From contig JASSUH010000001.1 in NCBI GenBank assembly GCA_031963445.1, positions 2,046,001 through 2,110,000 on the forward strand: DNA of 64,000 nt, read 5' to 3'. The notes under the pieces are model-generated. The model was given only the letters and a program-made list of their open reading frames with translations, made no database searches and was not told the DNA's origin. Position 1 is the stretch's first letter. Each line of letters opens with the position of its first letter. The position numbers and the translations under genes are program-made. Shown in pieces: positions 17,401 through 25,214 of the stretch. The DNA comes from JASSUD01 sp031963445. Its GTDB lineage: Bacteria > Pseudomonadota > Gammaproteobacteria > Burkholderiales > Burkholderiaceae.

Positions 17401-19896
17401 TATCTTGTCCGTATGGCGGCTGAGTTGTTCAGCAAAGAATTGAGCCTTTTCATTTTGTTGAGAAAAATATTTTCTTTCCAACAGATCTTTTAAGTTATAG
17501 GCTCCATACGTTTTAAGCTGACGTAAAGGTAGCCACAACACCACATCAAACTGGCCTTGCCATAAACCTTTTTTATGAAAATGCACAAGTTTCTTGCTCA
17601 GCGTAGTTTTACCACTGCCGGCTCGTCCTAGAATCAATACACACTTAGCGACACCATTTTGGCCGTTGCGTAACTTGTGTTTATCGAACAGTTTTTCTAA
17701 TTGAATCTGTTCTAGTAGGTTAGTCTGCTTAATCTCTTCATAACTAGAGGGGCGATAAAATTTGGCTTGTTCTTTCAGCTTGGCTTTATCAACTGCTCGC
17801 TGGGCTGCACTTTCAACAATGGCTAAATTGATATAACAATCTTTAAGCTTAAGCTCCTCACCAGAAATACGCTCAATCTTCAATTCATCTTTGTAATACT
17901 GATGAAGCGCTTCTTTTACGTCGGATAACCACTCATTGGTTGGGGCAGAGAATGAGTGATATAGCGATGCCCTCATCCCTGCGTTGAGACTTTCTAGCAT
18001 CGCTTGCATCTTCGCTCTGTCTGTAGATGCTTCCGTCAAATTACTCTGAATCGAGTTTAAAGCGGTAGCGTGTCCTAACACGGTTTCATGCATGACCGGT
18101 ATCAGTTTGCTATGACTTTGTTGCTGATGCTCGTCTTGAACAGCTTGAAGCAACTTACTTTGCGGTGGACTTCGCCAAAACGGATGCCAAGCAAAGGGCG
18201 CATAGTCAACGCGCTCCATCAATCCAGTATTAGATAAGTCCCAGAAAAGTTCGATACGCTCCAGCGTGGCGCGAGCACAAGCTTGGACACCAGCAAGATA
18301 TTTAGCCTTCCCCCACTGCTCTTTTTCATTTTCTTTAAGGCTTTGTAACAAACCTAGTGCCCACTTTCTCGCATCTTCCCTCGCGTGCGATAAAACAATC
18401 CGTTCTAGACAAAAGCACAATCCTTGTAAAAGGTATTTTTTCTTGGGAAGCTTCCATTCCTTTACAAACTGCTCTAATCCATTCAAATAGCCCAATTGAA
18501 TGCCTTTATCAATGCGATATAGGACCAGATACCATTCCTGCCCCTTATAGTATCTATCCCATTCATCTTTGATTTTTTTAAAGCCCTCTATCGTTCTGCT
18601 AATCGCTTCCCAAAACTTATCAGGATCGTTGCTAGCAAACGCCCCAACGCCATACGCTGCACCCCCCGCAAAATCTTGCACAATGGCCCATACCCGATTG
18701 CCCAGTGCTCCACGATGTCTTAGGCGCTTTAGCGCCTGTAACGCGTACTTTGCTTGAAAAGCTAGGCTTTCATCCATATGCCCTTTAACATCTTCTGGGT
18801 CTGCAAGCGCTTTTAAACTTTCTTCTAGACTACCTTTTAACGTAGGAGGATCTAGCGTAAATCCCGCATCAAACATCGTGTCGAGGAGTAGTGAAACTGC
18901 CTGCAATACAATACCCAATTGAATCGCGTTCTGCGCAGGGTTCGTACGCTTTAAGATGCGGTGGATATAATCCAAAAGCTGCGTGCAATCGCCTAGTAGG
19001 TTGTCATCCAGTGTGCGATGCGCTGCTCGATGCCGAATGAGGACAATCTGTCCCTGCAGGGCAGCCATATTTAATATGCGTTCAGGCTCAATTTGTAGTT
19101 GATTAATAGAGCGGCGCATGTAAGTCTGATTATTAGTGGCGGTACCCAGGAAGATGATCTCCTGGATTAACGAAAGCGTTTGTAGCGATCGGCCACCAAA
19201 GTTGTCCAACATGCGCTCTGCCAGCGCTTGGTAAGATGTGAATTTGGCTGAATCAATGGGGGGATTTATTCTCCCGCTTAAACAGTCTGCTAAACGGGAT
19301 GTGTTTGTAATTTTCTCAGGCGAGTCAGTCGGTTCCAAGGGCGGAGTCTGAAAGGAAGCATGGAGCAAAAGAGAAATATTCCCTTGCAAATTTACCTGGC
19401 TCACTCCTTTCATAAGATTATCAAAATCAGCGTTTACCGGTACCATGTCAGGTCGCGCTAAGAATCCCGGTATCGCTCCCTTGGAGGAGCGAAACAGCGC
19501 ACTGTCCTGCCGTTCTGCCGTACGCTTTTTAGGTGAAGTTTGAGAAAGAGAAGTTGTGAGCCAATTGACTTTTTTAGCTAGCTCATCAGCCTGCGTATGA
19601 TCGCCTTGTTCACGCTCAAACCTGCTATAAGCATCATAGAGATTGTTAAGTGGTTCCCCAATATCTTGTTCAGATAACACGCTTTGCTTGAGCGCGCTTT
19701 CGAGAAGCTCAGTTATCCCTTTATAAGCGTTTCTCACCTCGGCCCACTTACATTCTGCAGAATACCTACTAAGCGCTTTTTGATAATCTTCAAATCGCTT
19801 TGAGACCTCCTCACGGTTTAAGGCGGGAGTACTCGGGGTGGATTGCAAGGCTGCAGAAGAAGTGAGGGGTGTAGTGCTGACAGAGCTAGAATTCAT
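14449..19896 (-). CDS. NACHT NTPase with about twelve HEAT-like repeats
   Basis: 1,815 residues. Residues 1-130 are Ser/Pro-rich then helical; 150-720 are a long helical region without a recognised family. The NACHT NTPase follows: Walker A GRAGSGKTTLSKKL (~residue 752), Walker B ILLILDGLDEVA (~832), sensor VIVTSRPAG and a winged-helix-like region ending SHFIHLTFQEYFTAGFLAKH (the NACHT 'FxHxxFqEyf' motif). Residues ~1243-1620 hold about twelve 35-residue HEAT-like repeats of the type LLVARLEDEDED...IAxxLAPHMAAFPEIQP. The tail is acidic and Ser-rich. Bacterial NACHT/STAND proteins often sense phage or other invaders; eukaryote-directed roles are also possible. It lies antisense inside the tra operon, between traC and trbI. 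Confidence 0.88.
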   Translation of the reverse strand: MNSSSVSTTPLTSSAALQSTPSTPALNREEVSKRFEDYQKALSRYSAECKWAEVRNAYKGITELLESALKQSVLSEQDIGEPLNNLYDAYSRFEREQGDHTQADELAKKVNWLTTSLSQTSPKKRTAERQDSALFRSSKGAIPGFLARPDMVPVNADFDNLMKGVSQVNLQGNISLLLHASFQTPPLEPTDSPEKITNTSRLADCLSGRINPPIDSAKFTSYQALAERMLDNFGGRSLQTLSLIQEIIFLGTATNNQTYMRRSINQLQIEPERILNMAALQGQIVLIRHRAAHRTLDDNLLGDCTQLLDYIHRILKRTNPAQNAIQLGIVLQAVSLLLDTMFDAGFTLDPPTLKGSLEESLKALADPEDVKGHMDESLAFQAKYALQALKRLRHRGALGNRVWAIVQDFAGGAAYGVGAFASNDPDKFWEAISRTIEGFKKIKDEWDRYYKGQEWYLVLYRIDKGIQLGYLNGLEQFVKEWKLPKKKYLLQGLCFCLERIVLSHAREDARKWALGLLQSLKENEKEQWGKAKYLAGVQACARATLERIELFWDLSNTGLMERVDYAPFAWHPFWRSPPQSKLLQAVQDEHQQQSHSKLIPVMHETVLGHATALNSIQSNLTEASTDRAKMQAMLESLNAGMRASLYHSFSAPTNEWLSDVKEALHQYYKDELKIERISGEELKLKDCYINLAIVESAAQRAVDKAKLKEQAKFYRPSSYEEIKQTNLLEQIQLEKLFDKHKLRNGQNGVAKCVLILGRAGSGKTTLSKKLVHFHKKGLWQGQFDVVLWLPLRQLKTYGAYNLKDLLERKYFSQQNEKAQFFAEQLSRHTDKILLILDGLDEVATELGKKTPLGDFLKYLLAQPHVIVTSRPAGVDTSKLEKFDLELETIGFSQENVRQYVKAVEPEAAAEIQALIDGAPIIQELVNTPVLLDTLCYVREEVKAAVRDGATITMTALYQAMVDKLLRKDAVRLDGNLDVNDLRQATRKKVTKHMADVIDYLSYLSFKGLQDSLIEFDLPYLQAVSDELEEALGKNLPLSLQGNIKYTSFLHTADASHFIHLTFQEYFTAGFLAKHFQAYLTAEGAYKPQAEVIGKRLVLGLNELQDFVAQHKYDPRYQIVWGMVAGLLEGETLEGFFHLFEKEPRDLFGSAHLYLMMHCLHEARTRLPAEIIKSLEKELERGLLLGIGFVSESELLEEFPLPPAFPEHLLLTFIKKHSQHPSWIFRALEKRPTLSGKAVETLLAGLEDEDIHTRSAAAGALAPHMAAFPEIQPLLVARLEDKDEDPDVRKGIAIALAPHMAAFPEIQPLLVARLEDKHEDSEFRELVARVSVRYMAAFPKIQPLLLARLGDKDEKRLIREDIANVLTSPMADFSQIRQMLLAMLEDKNENPSVIKHIARVLVPHMAAFPKIQPLLIARLEDENENIYLRKEIAEVLAPHMVAFPEIQPLLVARLEDENEDLYLRKEIAEVLAPHMAAFPEIRQLLLARLEDEDEDTEVRGRIAGVLAPHMAAFAEIQPLLVARLEDEDEDPEFREVVARALVLHMATFAEIQPLLVARLEDENPDVQEAIAIALAPHMAGFPEIQRLLVRWLEHVRPKYLLEIAFKLAPHMASFPEVQQLFLARLVNEKDFDDRESLAYTLGEYGGNSKEFLDKVTHLLGTAHANLAYKILEGVFTRYGHGYSILPHLSSDQFQKLYTEVLLPNHYYFDSMDTSLYYHDGALHFYIPTGLGGPIPISKEQYQNMVLAVKQAKKHFLDKFTWGIFLEDSPSSISEWTSDEEEMESESFLSNREEMNLEEDIPSSLKELFPELFPMSE
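15040..16170. repeat. Tandem ~105-bp repeats encoding the HEAT-like array
   Basis: About eleven to twelve direct repeats of 105 bp (one 99 bp), several nearly identical, for example the units around 15961-16020 and 16069-16120, whose cores (GAGCAGCGGTTGAATTTCTG onward) match over ~50 bases. Such in-frame repeats readily gain or lose units by recombination, so the copy number may vary between strains and assembly could miscount it. Confidence 0.85.
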
Positions 19897-20346
19897 TGCT
19901 TGCCTTCCTCTTTTACTATTTTTTTATACGCTGCGCTGAGCAATAGCGGAAGATAACGATGAAATCTGCTGCTAGGAATCGGGTAATTTCTATATTTTTT
20001 AGGCGTTGGTGCACAATCAAATGAAAACCGCAGCTAAAAGCTATGAAATCAAAGGGCTTACAGAGTTATTTGATATGGGCTAGCCGTGAAAGCTAGCTAT
20101 CTTGCGTTAGCCTACAGTACCGAAGAATCAGGGTGATCGCGCTAGTGAGTCGCTAAAAAATCTGATCAGTTTCGTAAGAGAAATCACATAAATACAAAAG
20201 AAAACATATTTATGTTCGCTGTGCCGTATAAATTAACTGGCTAAGCAATCTTCTTGCCCTAATTACCCAATTTGGGCATTTAGCACCACCTCAACTCAAA
20301 TCCTGACGTCTTACTATCACTGCATGAACCGTATATTCAATCGATT
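19897..20346. other. Gap between the NACHT gene and trbI
   Basis: 450 bases with no gene. It must hold the NACHT promoter (minus strand, near 19900-19990) and probably the other edge of the insertion into the tra operon. CTAGCCGTGAAAGCTAGCTA near 20080 contains a short GCTAGC palindrome. No traC sequence was recognised here. Confidence 0.4.
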
Positions 20347-20643
20347 GTGCTGGTGGTCATGATGGGCCTATTGGTTGGGCTGAGTCAGGCTTATCTTTTT
20401 CTCAAATTCACCACACTGCAAGCACGCCTTGACCGATCTCCTCCTATTGTGGTGATAGATGTCGCTAACCTTATTGCCTCATCCCCGTCGCAAGCTTCTC
20501 AAACTGAGTTAGATCAACACATGGCAAAGACGCGCCAAGCTTTTTTGGCGTTGCAACAGGCCGGTTATTTAATTCTCGATGCCAACGCAGTGCTCAGCGC
20601 ACCTGTTGATCTTTATTTAAGTACCGAGGTCATGTCACCGTGA
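20347..20643 (+). CDS. trbI: TrbI, F-type conjugation protein
   Basis: 98 residues from a GTG at 20347. It has an N-terminal membrane segment (VVMMGLLVGLSQAYLFL) followed by PPIVVIDVANLIAS, a TrbI hallmark, and a Gln/Ala-rich helix. TrbI modulates pilus extension and sits after traC in F-type operons, as here. No good Shine-Dalgarno sequence is visible, perhaps because the upstream coupling to traC was lost through the NACHT insertion; the original start could have lain further 5'. Downstream it overlaps the signal-peptidase gene by four bases. Confidence 0.8.
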   Translation: MLVVMMGLLVGLSQAYLFLKFTTLQARLDRSPPIVVIDVANLIASSPSQASQTELDQHMAKTRQAFLALQQAGYLILDANAVLSAPVDLYLSTEVMSP

Positions 20644-21131
20644 GTTTTTCCGTCAAAAAAATGTCTTGGACACGGTTTTGGTGCCAAGCCACGTTGATCT
20701 TAGCGCTGCTATGGCTTGCCGGTCATGCCTTCGCTAGTCGCTACCGGATTGGGGTCGATGAACAAAAAGAAAAATGCTTACCCGGCTATTCGGTCTATTT
20801 GATTGATTTGAAAGATAAAAATTTAAAACGCGGCCACCTTTACGCCTTTTCCTTTCAAGACAAGCGGATGCTTAAAATTCTCACCGCGATACCAAACGAT
20901 ACGGTGGAAATCGATGACTCACAAAAAATCAAAGTCAACGGCCAGGTTGTAGGAGAAGGCTTATATCTCGCAGACCAATTAGGTTATCCAAACAACCATT
21001 TCTACGGAACAACCGTACTTAAAGAAGGGCACTATTGGTTTATGGGCAAGAGCTTTAATAGCTTTGATTCGCGCTATTGGGGAACGGTCAAAGAAGATCA
21101 AATTATTGGTCGGGCATATGCACTGTTTTAA
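20640..21131 (+). CDS. TrhF-like S26 conjugation signal peptidase
   Basis: 163 residues from a GTG overlapping the trbI stop. One N-terminal membrane segment (residues 16-33), then KCLPGYSVYLIDLKD, where Cys46-Leu-Pro occupies the place of the Ser-x-Pro nucleophile of S26 peptidases. The dyad Lys is Lys79 in RMLKILTAIPND, and the C-terminal SFDSRYWG is the conserved S26 box. Conjugation-linked TrhF proteins often carry this CLP motif, so the Cys is probably normal for the family. It would process propilin or other pilus precursors in the inner membrane. Confidence 0.82.
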   Translation: MSFSVKKMSWTRFWCQATLILALLWLAGHAFASRYRIGVDEQKEKCLPGYSVYLIDLKDKNLKRGHLYAFSFQDKRMLKILTAIPNDTVEIDDSQKIKVNGQVVGEGLYLADQLGYPNNHFYGTTVLKEGHYWFMGKSFNSFDSRYWGTVKEDQIIGRAYALF

Positions 21132-22347
21132 CAGGATCGTGGCGGTAATGTTTGCAATAGCAATAGAAAGCAGTTTTGCCTCCTCCCCGTTAACACCAGC
21201 AGGTGAAGCCCTCGTTAAAGAGGGACAACGTATCGCTGAAACAGCACATCAATTAAAACAAGCCGATTGGCAGCAAAATGCCCATATGGACACCGCTCAG
21301 CAGGAGGCGAAGCGTTTTTTTAACGAACTACAAACTTCCTCGTCTGTCATACAAGCCTTACAGCAATCATCACCTAATAAGGGAAATGTTCTTTCCTACA
21401 AGACGCTTGTCTTTGCCTCTTATTCATTGAGAGAACGAGGACTGAATGACCTACTGGAGAGCGTTTCTGAGAAACCTGACACGGTAGTGGTATTTCGAGG
21501 TATCCCCAAAGATATGAACTTAGGGGAAGGAATCAGAGCCATTCAGGCGCTAGCTGCGCAAAAAAAGCCTATTCCTAACATCGTGATTGACCCCACGCTG
21601 TTCAAAAAATACCACGTCGCAGCGGTGCCTACTATGGTGGTGTTGAAGCATTTGCCCTCATCCAGCCAAGCACCACAAATTCTAGCCAGCGTGCAAGGAA
21701 TGACTAATCTTCAGTGGCTAATGCGTCGGGTGGCGCAAGGGTTCACAGGCGATCAAGGTATCAAAGGCCCGATTGAGGCAATTGGTGAACATGATTTGAT
21801 CGAGGTATTACAAGAACGCCTTGCCCATATCGATTGGGAAAAGAAAAAACAAACGATTGCCACCCAATTCTGGCGCAAACGACATTTTTATCGCTTACCG
21901 CCTGCGAAGAAAACTCAAACCCACTTTATCGATCCGAGCATTATCGCGACAGACGATATTCAGAGAGCGGATGGCACCGTCTTAATTCAACGTGGCACCA
22001 CAATTAATCCATTGACGCTACGAGATTTTACGCAAGCAGTGATTGTGTTTGACCCTTTAGATAAACGGCAATTGACCTGGCTCACCCAAACGCTACCGGC
22101 CCTGAAAAAACGCCCAGGTGTATCACGTCTAACGTTCATTGCTACGCAATTTGATCGAGAGAAAGGCTGGGATGCTTATACAGCGCTCACTAACACATTA
22201 GATGCACCGGTGTATCTCCTAACGCCTGATCTCGTAGAACGCTTTGCTTTAAGGGCAACCCCTTCGATCATTACCGCGCAAGGTAAACACTTCGTTGTCG
22301 AAGAAATCGTTCCTGCTTCTATTGATAATCAGGAGACTCCTCTATGA
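21118..22347 (+). CDS. traW: TrbC-TraW fusion, F-type pilus assembly
   Basis: 409 residues from the ATG at 21118, overlapping the upstream gene by 14 bases. Residues 1-22 are a signal peptide. Residues ~85-205 are the TrbC F-type domain (LVFASYSLRERGLNDLL, VVVFRGIPKDMNLGEGI, YHVAAVPTMVVL). Residues ~215-405 are the TraW domain (EHDLIEVLQERLAHIDWEKK, FYRLPPAKKTQTHFIDPSII, DGTVLIQRGTTINPL, PSIITAQGKHFVVEEI). The fused form is usual in SXT/IncA/C elements. It is periplasmic and acts in pilus assembly with TraU. It appears intact. Confidence 0.92.
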   Translation: MHCFNRIVAVMFAIAIESSFASSPLTPAGEALVKEGQRIAETAHQLKQADWQQNAHMDTAQQEAKRFFNELQTSSSVIQALQQSSPNKGNVLSYKTLVFASYSLRERGLNDLLESVSEKPDTVVVFRGIPKDMNLGEGIRAIQALAAQKKPIPNIVIDPTLFKKYHVAAVPTMVVLKHLPSSSQAPQILASVQGMTNLQWLMRRVAQGFTGDQGIKGPIEAIGEHDLIEVLQERLAHIDWEKKKQTIATQFWRKRHFYRLPPAKKTQTHFIDPSIIATDDIQRADGTVLIQRGTTINPLTLRDFTQAVIVFDPLDKRQLTWLTQTLPALKKRPGVSRLTFIATQFDREKGWDAYTALTNTLDAPVYLLTPDLVERFALRATPSIITAQGKHFVVEEIVPASIDNQETPL

Positions 22348-22481
22348 ATCGATTGGAGCGACCGAGCATGGGCTATCACGGGGGTAAATGGCGCACGGAT
22401 GCGCTTTGGATTTCGCCTAACGCACAAAGCACGGCATCACAGTTGCCGTTAGCAATGCGTAATATCCCTGGTACACGATAA
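22344..22481 (+). CDS. 45-codon ORF coupled to traW
   Basis: Starts at an ATGA overlap with the traW stop, with AGGAG eight bases upstream, and ends 11 bases before traU. The product (MNRLERPSMGYHGGKWRTDA...) has no recognised family, no signal peptide and no membrane segment. The tight coupling makes translation likely. It may be a leftover of a longer tra gene or a real small protein. Confidence 0.45.
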   Translation: MNRLERPSMGYHGGKWRTDALWISPNAQSTASQLPLAMRNIPGTR

Positions 22482-22492
22482 GGAAAAGCAGG

Positions 22493-23503
22493 ATGCGCTT
22501 ACCACTGCTTAGCCTTGTACTCGTTAGCTGCTTAGGCATTAGTCTCGTACACGCCGCCGACCCAGGTTGCCAGAATGCCAATGTGATAGGCCCTAGATTA
22601 ATTACGGACATCTGCTGGTCGTGCCTCTTTCCGATTCGATTAGCGGGTGTCACGATCAGCGGCCCAGGTGGGCGTGTGCCTGACGATGCCGCTAAAACCG
22701 TGCTCTGTGCCTGTCCTGATAAAGCGGGGTTGCCTAAGCCAGGTGTCACCATCTCCATGTGGGAACCAGCCAGGTTGATTGAATTTCAACGGGTACCAGG
22801 TTGTGCGTCGGTTCTGAATGGCACACGCTTTCCGTTTAATCGTACCTTTCAAGGCCATCACGGTAATGGGGAATTAGATGGGGGCGATGGCTCCTTTATG
22901 CACTACCACGTCTACGCCTTTCCGCTTCTCGCACTGCTAGATATGTTTGTTAAGCCCAACTGCAATCCAGAAGGCTTTACCGATATCGATTTGCTCTATC
23001 TCTCTGAATTAGACCCCACCTGGAATAACGACGAACTCGCTTTTTTTACCAATCCTGAAGCCGTGTTGGTAGCGAACCCTGTGGCGGCATTAGCATGCAC
23101 TGCTGACGCAGTCGCGGCTACTGCTGGCAAACCTTTAAAACAACTCTTTTGGTGTGCTGGGTCATGGGGAACACTGTATCCGTTAAGCGGCTTTCAGAAC
23201 GGCGGCAAAGGGGTGATTCGAGATAGCAGTCTGCTCACCGCAAGAGTTTTAGCCGCTTTGCATCGCCGTGGCTTGATGGGGCGCACGATGGGTTCAGATG
23301 CGCTTTGTCGCGGCAAGCTTTCGCCAACTCTACCTAAAACCCAATATCAATTCACGCTCTTGCACCCAGTGCCTGAGACCCACTCTGCCCATGTCATGGG
23401 GGAATCGACGCTCACGTGGGGGATTGCTAAGACAGTCCCTGCGGTAGGCCAAGACCCGATTTATACGATCTGGCGATGGAGCGATTGTTGTAGTGCGACC
23501 TGA
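22493..23503 (+). CDS. traU: TraU, F-type pilus assembly protein, with a group II intron at its last codons
   Basis: 336 residues as read from DNA. Signal peptide 1-21 (ending HAADPG). Family motifs: LITDICWSCLFPIRLAGVTI, CPDKAGLPKPGVTISMWEPA, FQRVPGCASVLNG, DGGDGSFMHYHVYAFPLL, LFWCAGSWGTLYPLSG, WRWSDCC. Many conserved Cys fit the disulfide-rich periplasmic TraU. The group II intron starts at GTGCG, base 23493, within codon 334. Unspliced mRNA ends in SAT; splicing to 27893 would give DCCNN and a stop. Either way nearly the whole protein is made, so the insertion is almost neutral. Confidence 0.92.
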   Translation: MRLPLLSLVLVSCLGISLVHAADPGCQNANVIGPRLITDICWSCLFPIRLAGVTISGPGGRVPDDAAKTVLCACPDKAGLPKPGVTISMWEPARLIEFQRVPGCASVLNGTRFPFNRTFQGHHGNGELDGGDGSFMHYHVYAFPLLALLDMFVKPNCNPEGFTDIDLLYLSELDPTWNNDELAFFTNPEAVLVANPVAALACTADAVAATAGKPLKQLFWCAGSWGTLYPLSGFQNGGKGVIRDSSLLTARVLAALHRRGLMGRTMGSDALCRGKLSPTLPKTQYQFTLLHPVPETHSAHVMGESTLTWGIAKTVPAVGQDPIYTIWRWSDCCSAT

Positions 23504-24097
23504 GGTCGTTTGAATTTCTGTCTCACAGATGAAGTATTGCTGGATGAGACCCGCTGTTCCATCAGCGGTTACCTACTCGGCCATGCGGAGCTGGCAACGG
23601 CTCGGTGTGAAGCGCTGAGGACAATGTAACCACCGAGGAATCGGTAGGCTGAGCTGTGAAGCAAAGCCAAATCTGCTAGCACTAAAGCGGTGAGGAGCTA
23701 GGTATGTTCGACGACGATCAACACATGTAAATCTCTGTCATTGTCGTCATCGCGTAACAGGCCAAAGGTGCTGGGCCTGAACCAAAAGGTATGCGGTAAG
23801 GATGGGTCACTTGCAGCTTGGCCCACATGGACGAACAACCCGCCGGCAAATAGGAGAGATCCGACTCGCACTGAGATTCAAACGAAACAGGGTAAGCCCG
23901 TAACGTCGCCAGTAATGGCAGGCAAACCGTGAGGAATGCTGTTGGTGTTGCGGGTAAAGGAGGGAGTAAAAAGCGAATGCCTCTCTGTAATGGAGAGGAT
24001 AGAGAGTGAAACATCCTCTCACGCGAAAGCGAGCAGACTTACTCCTGGTCAAGATGGGCAAGAGATCATGGCAAACCGTTATACGCAGGAACGTCAG

Positions 24098-24567
24098 ATG
24101 AGACAGACCAATCAGGTCAGTTGTGCGCCTGCGCACCCTTGTGAATCATGGGAACAGGCTAACTGGCCCAAGATTACCAAACGGGTGAGATGGCTCCAGG
24201 AGCGTATTGCTCAGGCAGTTTTAGCAGGACGATGGGGTAAAGCTCGTGCTTTGCAACATCTGCTGACACGCTCTTATAGCGGCAAGATGCTAGCCGTTAA
24301 GCGCGTGACGGAAAATCGAGGTAAACGCACGTCTGGCGTAGACAAGGTTCTTTGGTCTACGTCGACAGCCAAATGGAAGGGGATTCAGTCTTTAAGGCAT
24401 CACGGTTATCGTGCACTACCTTTAAGACGTATTTATATCCCCAAAAGCAACGGCAAGCAGCGTCCGTTGGGCATACTCACGATGCGGTGCAGAGCGATGC
24501 AAGCTTTATGGAAGCTCGCTCTCGAGCCCATCGCGGAGTGCACAGCAGACCCGAACTCTTATGGATT
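24098..24567 (+). pseudogene. ltrA: Outer intron reverse transcriptase/maturase, 5' part
   Basis: From the ATG at 24098 (AGGAACG upstream) to the inner-intron insertion point: MRQTNQVSCAP..., LQERIAQAVLAGRWGKARAL, YSGKMLAVKRVTENRGKRTS, YIPKSNGKQRPLGI, ending DPNSYG. These are the N-terminal RT0-RT2 blocks. The frame runs on into the inner intron to a stop at 24620-24622, so without splicing this is a dead fragment. With exact removal of 24568-26788 the frame continues as DPNSYG-FRPERRTADAIEQC. Confidence 0.88.
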
Positions 24568-25214
24568 GTGCGACCTGCAAAGTTGCACTCATTGCTGTCT
24601 CACTAAGGCCTGCATGTCTTAGACGAGACCGGCTGTTCCATCAGCCGTTCCCTACCCGGGCATGCGACGCTGGTAACGGCGTGGTCTGAAGCCCCGGGGA
24701 CAACGTAGCCACTGGATATCCAGTACCAGAAGGCGTGAGCCTGAAGGAAAGCTACCGAACACGAAGGTGGTAAGGCGCTAGGGATGAGCGGACACGTCTA
24801 ACGTAAGTGAACCTCTATATAAACATCGTTAGGAGTAACGGGCTGATAGTGATGATCGGAACGAAGTTGACAAACGAGTCCCGAAAAAGGCCCGAACCAA
24901 AATGGTAAGCGGTAAGGAATAGCCCTTAATCCATGGGTTATTCATGGACAACTCAATCCGCCGGTGAAAAGGAGGAGACCGACCCGCTCTGGAATGAGTA
25001 CAAAACAGGGTAAGCCCATCGTGCTGCCTGAGAAGGCAGGCTAACCGTAAGGAAAGTTGTTGGTGCGGTGGGTACAGGAGGGTGCAAAAAGCGAAGATCG
25101 ACCAGTAATAGGTCGAATACGTGCTGAAACATCGCTCGACGCGAAAGCGGGCAGACTTGCACCTGGTCATTGTGGGCGAGAGATCATGGCAAATCGTTAT
25201 ATAAAGGAAGGCAG

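Noticed and set aside
20640..21131. Cys46 in the conjugation signal peptidase as an inactivating change
   Set aside because: CLP at this place appears to be normal in TrhF-type peptidases as far as I recall.
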